Assembly: GCA_024636635.1 (NCBI GenBank)
Contig: JAGXGV010000004.1
Coordinates: 1 to 49,015, forward strand
DNA length: 49,015 nt
Origin: Puniceibacterium sp.
Lineage (GTDB): Bacteria; Pseudomonadota; Alphaproteobacteria; Rhodobacterales; Rhodobacteraceae
Direction of reading: 5' to 3'
The position numbers and the translations under genes are program-made. The notes beneath the pieces are model-generated. The model was not told the DNA's origin. It worked only from the letters and a program-made list of their open reading frames with translations, and ran no database searches. How positions within the stretch are numbered: position 1 is the stretch's first letter; every line of letters begins with the position of its first letter. This document shows, piece after piece, positions 1 through 9,005 of this stretch.

Positions 1-2813
1 ATCTTGGCGGACGGGTTGTCGCCGTTCGCCTCCGGCAGGAAGTGTGCCGGATCTTCGCCGCCTTCGCCGCTGTCGGATTTCGCACCGATGCGGTTCATGG
101 CGACGTTCAGGGTCTTGTGCGCCTCTGGCGACAGCGCGCCAAGCGACATGCCGGGTGTGACGAACCGCTTGCGGATGCTGGTGATGGATTCGACCTGTTC
201 CAGCGGAACGGCGGGGCCGATGGGTTTCATCGCCAGAAGGTCGCGCAGGTGGATCGGCGGGTTGGCCTGGATCGCGCGCGAATAGGTCTTCCACATTTCA
301 TAGCTGGCCGAATTGCAGGCGGCCTGCAACAGGTGCATGTTCTGCGCGCCCCAGGCATGCGTCTCGCCCGACTTGCGCGCCTTGTAGAAGCCGCCGATAG
401 GCAGCACATCCTGCCCGCCCAAAAAGCCAAGGCGGTGGATCTGTTCAGCCTTGGTCTGGATGCCGCTGACCCCGATGCCGCTGATCCGGCTGATCATTCC
501 GGGGAAGAATTCGGCGCACATGGCGCGCGACAGGCCGACCGCCTCGAAGTTGAGACCGCCACGGTAGGACGATACCACCGAGATGCCCATCTTGGACATG
601 ATCTTGAGAAGACCCTGGTCGATCGCCTCGCGGTACTTGCGCACCGCCTGGGTCAGCGACATGTCCAGCAGGCCGCGCTCGACCCGGTCCGCCAGGCTGT
701 CTTCGGCCAGATAGGGGTTCACCACGGTCGCACCGGCACCGATCAGCACGGCAAAGTAGTGCGGATCGACACATTCCGCGGACCTGACGTTAAGCGAACA
801 GAAGGTCCGCAACCCCTTGCGCGTCAGATGGCTGTGCACCGCGCTGGTGGCCAGGATCATCGGCATCGCCACCGTGTCCTCACCGGCCAGATGATCGGTC
901 AGCGTCAGGTGCCCGGCGCCGGACCGCACGGCATCCTCGGCCTCGGCCCGGATCCGGTCCAGCCCCTTGCGCAGGGCGTCCTTGCCGGAACCGACGGGAA
1001 AGGTGCAGTCGATCTCGACGCTTGGCGCGTTGAAATGCCGCTTGAGGTCGTCAAACTGCGCATTGCCGACAAAGGGGCTGTCCAGAACAAGGATTTCTGT
1101 CTGCGCGCTGCTTTCGTCCAGCACGTTCTTGAGATTGCCAAACCGAGTCTTGAGCGACATGACCCGGAATTCCCGCAGGGAATCGATGGGCGGGTTGGTC
1201 ACCTGGCTGAAGTTCTGACGGAAGAAGTGGCTTAACGGACGGTACTTTTTCGACAGCACCGCGCTGGGGGTGTCGTCGCCCATGCTGATGACGGTTTCCT
1301 TGCCGTCCTCGGCCATCGGGGCCAGGATCTGTTCCAGTTCCTCGATGGTGTAGCCGGCCGCGATCTGGCGACGACGCAGTTCCGCACCCGAGAAAAGAGC
1401 CTTTTCGCTGACCTTGCCCAGCTCCTCGTCCAGTTCGTTGATCTTGCCGACCCATTCGCCGAACGGCTGGCTCGCGGCCAGCTTGTTCTTGATTTCGACG
1501 TCGTGGTAAAGCCTGCCCTCCTTGATGTCGACGGCCAGCAACTGGCCCGGCCCCAGCGCGCCCTTTTCGCGCACAGACCCTTCGTCGACCGGCACCATCC
1601 CGGCCTCGGACCCTGCGATCAGCAGGCCATCACCGGTCACGACATAGCGCATGGGGCGCAACCCGTTGCGGTCGAGCCCGGCACAGACCCAGCGGCCATC
1701 GGTCATGGCAAGGGCGGCAGGGCCGTCCCAGGGTTCCATCACCGAGTTGCAGTAGGAATACATGTCGCGCCAGGTCTCGGGCAATTCCAGCGCCTGCTTG
1801 GACCAGGATTCCGGCACCAGCATCGTTTTGGCCATCGGCGCGTTGCGCCCCGCACGCACCAGCACCTCGAACACCGCATCCAGTGCCGCCGAGTCGGACG
1901 CACCATTGGCGATGATCGGCTTGATGTCGTCCGCCATCTCTCCGAAGGTCGAGGATGCCATGCGGATCTCGTGGGATTTCATCCAGTTGATGTTACCCTT
2001 GAGCGTGTTGATCTCTCCGTTGTGGGCCAGCATGCGGAACGGCTGCGCCAGCCACCACTGCGGAAAGGTATTGGTGGAATAGCGCTGGTGATAGATCGCA
2101 AAGGCGGATTCAAAGCGTTCGTCCATCAGGTCGGGGTAGAATTCGGCCACGTCCTGCGCCAGCATCATGCCCTTGTAGATGATCGACCGGCAGGACAACG
2201 ATGCAATGTAAAGCTGCCCGACACCGGCGGCGGCAGCGGCCTTTTCGATGCGGCGGCGGATGACGTAAAGTTCACGCTCGAACGTCTCTTCGTCCACGCC
2301 ATTGGCGTTTGAAATCAGGATCTGTTCGATCTCGGGGCGGGTGGCATTGGCCTTTTCGCCCAGACATTCGACATTCACCGGCACATGCCGCCAGCCATAG
2401 ATGTAATGGCCCATGCGCAGCACTTCGGTTTCCACGATGGTCCGGCAGGTTTCCTGCGCGCCAAAATCCGTGCGCGGCAGGAACACCTGCCCCACGGCCA
2501 TCAGTTCGTCCTTGCGGGGGGTATGCCCGGTGCGGTCGATCTGGTCGTAAAAGAAGGCGACCGGGATCTGAACATGGATGCCCGCACCGTCGCCGGTCTT
2601 GCCATCCGCATCCACCGCGCCGCGGTGCCAGATTGCCTTGAGCGCGGAAATGCCGGCATCCACGACCCGGCGGCCGGCCTTGCCGTCGATGGACACCACA
2701 AGCCCCACGCCGCAGGAGGAATGTTCCTCCGCCTCGGAATACAGGCCATTTTCGGCCATCCACGTGCGCTTGGCTTCCTCGGCCCGTACCCAGTCTGCGT
2801 CATACTTGGTCAT
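1..2813 (-). CDS. gltB: Glutamate synthase (NADPH) large subunit, 3' part cut by window edge
   Basis: This is the large alpha subunit of NADPH-GOGAT, which releases ammonia from glutamine and channels it to 2-oxoglutarate. About 937 codons of an expected ~1,500 are present and the frame runs off the left edge without a stop. The ATG at 2813 has AGGAG nine bases upstream. The N-terminal nucleophile is visible as HSSCGVGL, with Cys at residue 34, so a propeptide of about 33 residues should be removed. The Ntn amidotransferase domain follows (YSTNTFPQWW, LAHNGEINTLKGN, then SDSAALD), then the central domain. The last residues (SDSGEGGEDP) are the start of the FMN-binding synthase domain, whose remainder lies outside the window. 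It is downstream of gltD with a 257-bp gap that contains no convincing gene, so the pair may be one transcript with a long spacer. Confidence 0.95.
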   Translation of the reverse strand, partial: MTKYDADWVRAEEAKRTWMAENGLYSEAEEHSSCGVGLVVSIDGKAGRRVVDAGISALKAIWHRGAVDADGKTGDGAGIHVQIPVAFFYDQIDRTGHTPRKDELMAVGQVFLPRTDFGAQETCRTIVETEVLRMGHYIYGWRHVPVNVECLGEKANATRPEIEQILISNANGVDEETFERELYVIRRRIEKAAAAAGVGQLYIASLSCRSIIYKGMMLAQDVAEFYPDLMDERFESAFAIYHQRYSTNTFPQWWLAQPFRMLAHNGEINTLKGNINWMKSHEIRMASSTFGEMADDIKPIIANGASDSAALDAVFEVLVRAGRNAPMAKTMLVPESWSKQALELPETWRDMYSYCNSVMEPWDGPAALAMTDGRWVCAGLDRNGLRPMRYVVTGDGLLIAGSEAGMVPVDEGSVREKGALGPGQLLAVDIKEGRLYHDVEIKNKLAASQPFGEWVGKINELDEELGKVSEKALFSGAELRRRQIAAGYTIEELEQILAPMAEDGKETVISMGDDTPSAVLSKKYRPLSHFFRQNFSQVTNPPIDSLREFRVMSLKTRFGNLKNVLDESSAQTEILVLDSPFVGNAQFDDLKRHFNAPSVEIDCTFPVGSGKDALRKGLDRIRAEAEDAVRSGAGHLTLTDHLAGEDTVAMPMILATSAVHSHLTRKGLRTFCSLNVRSAECVDPHYFAVLIGAGATVVNPYLAEDSLADRVERGLLDMSLTQAVRKYREAIDQGLLKIMSKMGISVVSSYRGGLNFEAVGLSRAMCAEFFPGMISRISGIGVSGIQTKAEQIHRLGFLGGQDVLPIGGFYKARKSGETHAWGAQNMHLLQAACNSASYEMWKTYSRAIQANPPIHLRDLLAMKPIGPAVPLEQVESITSIRKRFVTPGMSLGALSPEAHKTLNVAMNRIGAKSDSGEGGEDPAHFLPEANGDNPSAK

Positions 2814-3070
2814 TTTCTGCGCTCCTTCCAGAAAGGCGGCGAAACCGGCTGCGATCTCGGCCTAGGTTTTTCTTTCGTGACCCCCGGCAAAATCAAAACC
2901 GTCCGGTCTCGCGTCAATATCATCTCGGCCCCAAGGGTCAGGCCCCGGCATCCCCGACCAGTCCGGCCGTGCCGTCTTTCACCAGCGGGGCCGGGCCGGT
3001 TCAGCGGCGGCAGGTCCTTCGCAGATGCCCGCCCAGCCGGATCGCACATCCGACCGGACCGGTTGCAGTG

Positions 3071-4504
3071 CTATTCGGCGGCGACGGCGCTCGCGCCGTT
3101 CAACTGCGTAAGGATCGCGTTGGCGCAATCGCGCCCGTCGCGGATCGCCCAGACGACAAGCGAGGCACCGCGCACGATGTCACCCACCGCATAGACCCCG
3201 GGCATGTCGGTCGCCCCTGTCGTGAACGCGGCCTTGACGGTGCCCCAGCGGGTCACACCCAGGTCGGGCTGGTCCCAGAGCGTGGGCAGATCCTCGGGCT
3301 CGAACCCCAGCGCCTTGATCACGATATCCGCATCTTCGACATAATCGGATCCATCGATCACCTCGGGGCTTTGCCGACCGGTGGCGTCCGGCAGGCCCAG
3401 ACGCATCTTTTCCACCACGACGCCGGTCACCGGGTCGCCATGGAACGCCTTTGGCGCGGACAGCCATTCAAAGACGACACCTTCTTCCTCGGCGTTCTGC
3501 ACTTCGCGCTGGCTGCCCGGCATGTTGGTCCGGTCGCGGCGATAAAGGCATTTGACCGAGGTGGCACCCTGCCGCACCGCCGTGCGCACGCAGTCCATCG
3601 CCGTGTCGCCGCCACCGACGACAACGATCTTCTTGCCTGCGGCGTCCAGTTCTCCGCTGTCGAACTCCGGCACATCGTCGCCAAAGCTCTTGCGGTTGCT
3701 GGCCGTCAGATAGTCGATCGCCCGCACGATGCCGCCGGCACCCGAACCCGGCCCCTGAAGGTCGCGGGTTTTGTAGACGCCGGTGGCGATGATCACCGCA
3801 TCATGTGACTCGCGGATCTCCTGGAACGAGATGTCTTCGCCCACGGCGCAGTTCAGCCTGAACGTGACGCCGCCTGCCGCAAGCTGTTCGTTGCGGCGCA
3901 TGACGATGGGCTTTTCCAGCTTGAAGCCGGGGATGCCGTAGGTCATCAGCCCGCCGGCGCGGTCGTAGCGGTCATAGACCGTGACCTGAACGCCCTGACG
4001 GCGCAGCACATCCGCCGCAGCCAGACCGCCCGGACCGGCGCCGATGATGCCGACGCTTTCGGTCCGCTCGACATGCGGCTTGATCGGCAGCACCCAGCCC
4101 TCCTCCCAGGCGGTGTCGGTGATGTATTTTTCGACCGCGCCGATTGTGACGGTGCCGTGACCGGACATCTCGATCACGCAATTGCCTTCGCACAGGCGGT
4201 CCTGCGGACAGATGCGCCCGCAAATTTCCGGAAAGGTGTTGGTCGCCTGGCTGACCTCGTAGGCTTCTTTCAGGCGGCCCTCGGCGGTCAGGCGCAGCCA
4301 GTCGGGAATGTTGTTGTGCAGCGGACAATGCGACTGACAATAGGGCACGCCACACTGGGAACAGCGCCCCGACTGCTCTTTCGCCTTTTCGTCGGCGTAT
4401 TCCGCATAAATCTCTTGAAAGTCCTTGTTGCGCGCATTTGCATCGCGCTTGGGTGGCATCACCCGCTCGACCTTCACGAACTTCAACATCGGCTGCTTCG
4501 CCAT
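3071..4504 (-). CDS. gltD: Glutamate synthase small (beta) subunit
   Basis: This is the FAD- and NADPH-binding beta subunit that feeds electrons to GltB. The N-terminal part has two cysteine groups for [4Fe-4S] clusters: C48, C51, C56, C60, then C95, C99, C105, C109. Two Rossmann fingerprints follow (GIIGAGPGG near residue 155 and VVVGGGDTAMD near 280). The C-terminal part ends with the usual GDIVRGASLVVWAI signature. The ATG at 4504 (MAKQPMLKFV) has GGGAG six bases upstream and gives 477 aa, normal for the family. An in-frame TTG at 4543 would add 13 residues but has no ribosome site, so I rejected it. The gene precedes gltB and is divergent from uppP across 215 bp of relatively AT-rich DNA that must hold both promoters. 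Confidence 0.96.
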   Translation of the reverse strand: MAKQPMLKFVKVERVMPPKRDANARNKDFQEIYAEYADEKAKEQSGRCSQCGVPYCQSHCPLHNNIPDWLRLTAEGRLKEAYEVSQATNTFPEICGRICPQDRLCEGNCVIEMSGHGTVTIGAVEKYITDTAWEEGWVLPIKPHVERTESVGIIGAGPGGLAAADVLRRQGVQVTVYDRYDRAGGLMTYGIPGFKLEKPIVMRRNEQLAAGGVTFRLNCAVGEDISFQEIRESHDAVIIATGVYKTRDLQGPGSGAGGIVRAIDYLTASNRKSFGDDVPEFDSGELDAAGKKIVVVGGGDTAMDCVRTAVRQGATSVKCLYRRDRTNMPGSQREVQNAEEEGVVFEWLSAPKAFHGDPVTGVVVEKMRLGLPDATGRQSPEVIDGSDYVEDADIVIKALGFEPEDLPTLWDQPDLGVTRWGTVKAAFTTGATDMPGVYAVGDIVRGASLVVWAIRDGRDCANAILTQLNGASAVAAE

Positions 4505-4719
4505 GAACCGCTCCCATCTCGTCTGGAATATCTCTTTACTCAACGGAAAAACGAATGAAAAGTCACAAGTGCTGACCTATATGTCGATTACTTTGTCAGC
4601 TCCACGCACTTTGTGGTCACACAAACGGTTTTTTAGGTATCAATCCGGACCCAATTTCGACCTTTTCTTTTGATCCTAGCGGGTTATACGAACGCACATC
4701 TTTACCGACGAGGGCTGTC

Positions 4720-5523
4720 ATGCCACTGACCCACCTGCTGATCCTCGCCCTGATTCAGGGCATCACCGAATTCTTGCCGATTTCGTCGTCCGGCCACCTG
4801 ATTCTTTTGCCCAAACTGACTGGAATCCCGGATCAGGGACAAGTTATCGACGTGGCGGCGCACATGGGCACCCTTCTGGCGGTGATCCTTTATTTCTGGG
4901 CCGATGTGCGCATCGCCGCCGTCGGGACGCTGCGCCTTTTGCAGGGCAAGGTGGACACCCAGGGCGCCTTTCTTGCGCTGTGCCTGCTGATCGCGACGGT
5001 TCCGGTTATGCTGGTCGGGCTTGCCCTGAAACTCAGCGGTCTTGATGACATGCTGCGGTCTGTCGCGGTGATCGGCTGGACCATGGTGATCTTCGGCATC
5101 GTGCTTTACTGGGCTGATCAGGTCGGGGCAGAGTCCAAGCGCGACACCGACTGGAGCCTCAAGGACGCGTTCAAGATGGGGCTCTGGCAGGCGGTCGCCC
5201 TGATCCCCGGCACATCGCGGTCGGGCATCACCATAACCGCCGCGCGCCAGTTGGGTTATGCCCGCCCGGATGCCGCGAAACTGTCGATGCTGATGTCGAT
5301 CCCGACCATCGTCGCTTCGGGCCTGCTGCTGGGGATCGAGGTGGTGCGCGACGCCGACATGGCCGCCGCCCGCGACGGCGGCATCGCGGCGGTGCTGGCC
5401 TTTTTCTCGGCGCTGCTGGCGCTGACTGTGATGATGCGCCTGCTGCGTTCGGTCAGCTTCACGCCCTACGTGATCTACCGGATCATTCTGGGCGTCGCTT
5501 TGCTGGTCTATGCCTATAGCTGA
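4720..5523 (+). CDS. uppP: Undecaprenyl-diphosphatase
   Basis: This is a BacA/UppP-type integral membrane phosphatase that recycles undecaprenyl diphosphate for peptidoglycan and polysaccharide export. The protein has 267 aa, the usual length, and is mostly hydrophobic. Both family signatures are present: GITEFLPISSSGHLIL at residues 14-29 (catalytic Glu17) and LIPGTSRSGITITAAR in the second half. The ATG at 4720 follows GAGGG at a good distance. It is a single gene, divergent from gltD. The end (5523) is 23 bp from the end of rlmH on the other strand. Confidence 0.96.
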   Translation: MPLTHLLILALIQGITEFLPISSSGHLILLPKLTGIPDQGQVIDVAAHMGTLLAVILYFWADVRIAAVGTLRLLQGKVDTQGAFLALCLLIATVPVMLVGLALKLSGLDDMLRSVAVIGWTMVIFGIVLYWADQVGAESKRDTDWSLKDAFKMGLWQAVALIPGTSRSGITITAARQLGYARPDAAKLSMLMSIPTIVASGLLLGIEVVRDADMAAARDGGIAAVLAFFSALLALTVMMRLLRSVSFTPYVIYRIILGVALLVYAYS

Positions 5524-5546
5524 GCTTCGGGTCGGCCAGCCGTCTG

Positions 5547-6017
5547 TTAAACCCGGTGATAGGGGCTGCCGGCAAGAATGGACGCCGCGCGATACAACTG
5601 TTCGGCCAGCATAACGCGGGCCAGCATGTGCGGCCAGACCATCTTTCCGAAGGACAGGCTGGCCTGCGCCTGTTCTCGCAAGGCGGGGTCGATCCCGTCA
5701 GCGCCACCGATGACAAAGGCCAGGTCGCCGGTCCCGGCATCGCGCCATCCCGCCAGCTTTTCGGCAAATTCGGGCGACGATATCAGTGGCCCGCGTTCAT
5801 CCAGCACACAGATCAGCGCCCCGGCAGGCAGGGCCTTTTGCAAAAGAACGGCTTCGGCAGCCATGCCGCCGCCCTTGCGGTCCTCTACCTCGTGAACCGT
5901 GACGGGGCCAAGGCCCAGCCCGCGCCCGCCACGGTCAAACCGTTGCAGGTAGTCATCGACCAGTGCGCGTTCCGGGCCGGTCCGCAACCGGCCCACAGCG
6001 CAAAGATGGACCCGCAT
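5547..6017 (-). CDS. rlmH: 23S rRNA (pseudouridine1915-N3)-methyltransferase
   Basis: This is a small SPOUT-class methyltransferase that methylates pseudouridine 1915 in helix 69 of 23S rRNA, using SAM. The 156 aa match the family size. The SAM-binding knot is seen as FVIGGADGID and the C-terminal end has the conserved YRAASILAGSPYHR stretch. The start (6017) directly abuts the rsfS stop with no spacer, so translation is probably coupled. The rsfS-rlmH pair is a common bacterial arrangement. Confidence 0.96.
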   Translation of the reverse strand: MRVHLCAVGRLRTGPERALVDDYLQRFDRGGRGLGLGPVTVHEVEDRKGGGMAAEAVLLQKALPAGALICVLDERGPLISSPEFAEKLAGWRDAGTGDLAFVIGGADGIDPALREQAQASLSFGKMVWPHMLARVMLAEQLYRAASILAGSPYHRV

Positions 6018-6440
6018 CTACTGGGTCTTGGCTTTGACCAAGTCGCCCGCGGGCAGCCACATCTTTTCGAGCTGGTAGAATTCGCGCACTTCCGGACGGA
6101 AGATGTGGACGATCACGTCGCCCGTGTCGATCAGCACCCAATCGCCGGTATCCTTGCCTTCGGTCTTGGAAAGCACGCCGAACTGTTCCTTCAGGTCATC
6201 GACGACCTTGTCGGACAGCGCCGCGACCTGACGCGACGAACGCCCCGAACAGATGACCATGTAATCGCCGATGGCGGTCTTGCCGCGCAGATCAATCTGC
6301 ACGACCTCTTCGGCCTTGTTGTCATCGAGGCTGGAAAGGATGCAGGCGAGGATCTTCTCGCTGGTTACATCCAGATGGGTTACGCCCGGCATGGGCATCC
6401 CCGGACGAGCGGCACTGGCCGCTTCAGTATTGAATGACAG
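6018..6440 (-). CDS. rsfS: Ribosomal silencing factor RsfS (probable CTG start)
   Basis: RsfS binds ribosomal protein L14 and blocks subunit joining during starvation. The core is clear: DDNKAEEVVQIDLRGK, GDYMVICSGRSSRQVAAL, GKDTGDWVLIDTGDVIVHIF and REFYQLEKMW. The start is uncertain. The longest frame begins at 6539, but that extension contains a promoter-like sequence and is unlike family members. A perfect AGGAGG at 6449-6454 sits eight bases before an in-frame CTG at 6440, which would give 140 aa. In-frame ATGs at 6398 and 6392 have no ribosome site. An ATG only three bases from the AGGAGG is out of frame. I prefer the CTG start; this is inference from spacing. Confidence 0.9.
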   Translation of the reverse strand: MSFNTEAASAARPGMPMPGVTHLDVTSEKILACILSSLDDNKAEEVVQIDLRGKTAIGDYMVICSGRSSRQVAALSDKVVDDLKEQFGVLSKTEGKDTGDWVLIDTGDVIVHIFRPEVREFYQLEKMWLPAGDLVKAKTQ

Positions 6441-6448
6441 GACATTGT

Positions 6449-6454
6449 CCTCCT
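6449..6454 (-). promoter_or_regulatory. Strong Shine-Dalgarno (AGGAGG) for rsfS
   Basis: A perfect AGGAGG on the minus strand lies eight bases upstream of the in-frame CTG at 6440. It is the only strong ribosome site in this region and decides the preferred rsfS start. Confidence 0.6.
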
Positions 6455-6498
6455 GGTTTGGCTGCGCGGACCAGATCCCCGGCACTGGGATACCCTTA

Positions 6499-6526
6499 AG
6501 ATAACACTGCGGATGTGAAATCTCAA
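6499..6526 (-). promoter_or_regulatory. Candidate promoter for rsfS-rlmH
   Basis: On the minus strand TTGAGA (6521-6526) and TTATCT (6499-6504) are separated by 16 bases, a plausible -35/-10 pair. Transcription would start about 50 bases before the CTG/AGGAGG start of rsfS. Prediction by eye only. Confidence 0.35.
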
Positions 6527-6631
6527 TGTCAGGCGACACCTCTGCGGCCCAAGAGGCTGCCCATAGGCTGATTCGCTCCGATCCGCCAGCACTGCCGCGC
6601 GGGGCAGGTCGCGGCCCGCGCCCCGTCCTGC

Positions 6632-8968
6632 TCAGGCGCCATAGGGTACCCAGACCGTCTTGACCTCGGTTGCGGCCTCAAGGAATGCCCGTCCTTCGCC
6701 TGCCGGGCCCATCCAGTCGCGCGCCAGGCCGTTGTTGACCCATGTGCGTTTCAGCGACCCCGCGGCCCCCCGTTCGATGTCCGCCGACAGATCGGCGGCC
6801 GAAAAGCTCCAGACCGCCGCCATGTCGGCATGGGCGGCCAGGGTGGGGGCCAGCTCCGCATGGCGGCCGGTCAGGATGTTGACCACACCTGCCGGCACGT
6901 CCGACGTGTCGAGCACCTGATAAAGATCCGCCGCCACCAGCGGATATGCCTCTGACGCCACCAGCACCACGCGATTGCCCATGGCGATGGCGGGTGCCAT
7001 CAGCGACACCAGCCCCAGAAGCGGTACTTCATCGGGACAGAGCGCGCCGATCACCCCGCAGGGTTCGCGCAGGGCCATGGCCACCGCCCGCATCGGCACC
7101 TGTGTCACCCGGCCCTCGTACTTGTCGGCCCAGGCGGCATAGGTGAACAGCCGGTTCACCGCCGCCCCGACCTCTTTCGCGCCGGTGCGCCCGCCGGTCA
7201 TGCGGTCGATGGACTGCGCCAGCCCGTCCGCCCGCGCCGACAGGTTTTCGCCCAGATAATACAGGATCTGCGCCCGCAGATGTGCCGTGGTCGCGGACCA
7301 GCCTTTCGCTGCCTGCGCGGCTTCGACCGCGTTGCGCACATCCTTGCGATTGGCCAGCGGCGCCTGCCCGATCAGCTTGCCCGTCTTGTCCCAGACATTG
7401 CGCGCATACCCGCCATCGGGGCGCGCCTGCTTGCCCCCGATAAAGAGCTTGGCCGTGCGGTCCACCGCCTGCGGATCCACCTCGGTCCCGGTGAAGGGCT
7501 TTACCGGCTTCAGCCGCTTGTGCGTGCCGACCTCGCGGGTATAGGCCAGCAATCCGTCCCAGCCGCCCTCGCGGCCAAAGCCGGATTCGCGCACGCCCCC
7601 GAACGGGGCCGAGGCGTCGAACATGTTGGTGCCGTTGATCCAGACCACCCCGGCGGCCAGCTTGGGCGCGATGTCGAGTGCGACGTTGATATTCTCGCTC
7701 CACACCGTCGCCGCAAGGCCATAGCGCGTGTTGTTGGCGATCTCGACCGCCTCTGACGGCGTGCGGAAAGTCGTCGCCACCAGCACCGGGCCAAAGATTT
7801 CCTCTTGCATCAGGGCCGATGCCGACGACAGGCCGGTGATCAGCGTCGGCGGATAGAAACACCCCTCCGGACAGGGGGTCGCGGCGGTGTAGACCGTGCC
7901 GTCGCTGCCCGACACCAGCGTCTTGATGCGGTCCAGTTGCACCGGATCGACGATGGCGCCCACATCAATGCACTTGTCCAGCGGATCACCGATGCGCAGC
8001 ACGTCCATCCGGTTGCGCAGCTTGGCATAAAACCGTTCGGCGATGCCTTCCTGCACCAGAAGGCGCGACCCGGCGCAGCAGACCTGCCCCTGATTGAACC
8101 AGATCGCATCCACCAGCCCTTCGACCGCAGAATCAAGATCGGCGTCCTCGAACACGATATACGGGCTCTTGCCCCCCAGCTCCAGCGTCAGCGCCTTGCC
8201 CGACCCCGCCGTTGCCGTGCGGATGCGGCGCCCGACTTCGGTCGAGCCGGTAAAGGCGACCTTGTCCACCTCTGCGCCCACGATCATTTCGCCCACCGCG
8301 CCGTCGCCGGTCACGATGTTCACCACCCCCCTGGGCAGCCCCGCCTGGCGACAGATGTCGGCAAACAGCAACGCGGTAAGCGAGGTATATTCCGCAGGTT
8401 TCAGCACCACGGTATTGCCCATCGCCAGCGCCGGTGCGACCTTCCAGGCCAGCATCAGCAGCGGAAAATTCCACGGGGTGATCTGCCCGCAGACGCCCAG
8501 CGCCTCGCGCCCGCGCAGTTCGCTCTCCATCAGTTGCGCCATACCGGCGTGATAATAGAAATGCCGCTGCGCCAAAGGCACGTCGATGTCGCGGCTTTCG
8601 CGGATCGGCTTGCCATTGTCGAGCGTTTCGAGAACCGCGAACAGCCGCGCGTGTTTCTGCAACAGCCGCGCGATGGCATACAGGAACCGCGCCCGCCCCG
8701 GCCCGCCCAGCGCCGCCCATTTGTTCTGCGCCCGCCGCGCCGCCGCGACGGCATTGTCCACATCGCCCTGCGTGGCCTGACTGACCAGCGCCAGCACCTC
8801 GCCCGTGGCGGGATTGCGGGATTCAAACGTGTCGCCGGGCGCGGTCATCGCACCGTCGATGAAATGGCCGAACCGGCTGCCCTGATCCACCAGCCATGCC
8901 AGCGCCTCGGCCGCGCTTTCGGGTGCGGGACCGTATTCCATGCTCTCGAAAATCTCGCTCACGCCCAT
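6632..8968 (-). CDS. ALDH16-type two-domain aldehyde dehydrogenase
   Basis: The protein has 778 aa, about 1.6 times a normal aldehyde dehydrogenase, and carries two ALDH-like domains in tandem. The first (about 35-490) is catalytically complete: PWNFPL with Asn167, LELGGK with Glu263, and FNQGQVCCAGSR with catalytic Cys297. The second (about 510-778) is a shorter pseudo-domain; where the Cys should be it reads TWVNNGLARDW, with no cysteine. This is the ALDH16 architecture known from bacteria and animals. ATG 8968 (MGVSEIF) was preferred over 9019 because it starts at the family N-terminus and avoids overlap with deoC. The gene follows deoC by 37 bp. DeoC releases acetaldehyde, so oxidation of that product (or another aldehyde) to acid is a likely role. 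Substrate is inferred. Confidence 0.92.
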   Translation of the reverse strand: MGVSEIFESMEYGPAPESAAEALAWLVDQGSRFGHFIDGAMTAPGDTFESRNPATGEVLALVSQATQGDVDNAVAAARRAQNKWAALGGPGRARFLYAIARLLQKHARLFAVLETLDNGKPIRESRDIDVPLAQRHFYYHAGMAQLMESELRGREALGVCGQITPWNFPLLMLAWKVAPALAMGNTVVLKPAEYTSLTALLFADICRQAGLPRGVVNIVTGDGAVGEMIVGAEVDKVAFTGSTEVGRRIRTATAGSGKALTLELGGKSPYIVFEDADLDSAVEGLVDAIWFNQGQVCCAGSRLLVQEGIAERFYAKLRNRMDVLRIGDPLDKCIDVGAIVDPVQLDRIKTLVSGSDGTVYTAATPCPEGCFYPPTLITGLSSASALMQEEIFGPVLVATTFRTPSEAVEIANNTRYGLAATVWSENINVALDIAPKLAAGVVWINGTNMFDASAPFGGVRESGFGREGGWDGLLAYTREVGTHKRLKPVKPFTGTEVDPQAVDRTAKLFIGGKQARPDGGYARNVWDKTGKLIGQAPLANRKDVRNAVEAAQAAKGWSATTAHLRAQILYYLGENLSARADGLAQSIDRMTGGRTGAKEVGAAVNRLFTYAAWADKYEGRVTQVPMRAVAMALREPCGVIGALCPDEVPLLGLVSLMAPAIAMGNRVVLVASEAYPLVAADLYQVLDTSDVPAGVVNILTGRHAELAPTLAAHADMAAVWSFSAADLSADIERGAAGSLKRTWVNNGLARDWMGPAGEGRAFLEAATEVKTVWVPYGA

Positions 8969-9005
8969 CTCTTCTTCTCTTTCCACAGTCACAATTCCGG
9001 ACGCC

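Noticed and set aside
42-1235. 397-codon plus-strand open frame opposite gltB
   Set aside because: Antisense shadow. The minus strand translates into conserved glutamate synthase sequence over its whole length.
2814-3049. Small gene between gltD and gltB on the minus strand
   Set aside because: The frame is Arg/Pro-rich without motifs and would overlap the gltB ribosome site. Nothing supports a product.
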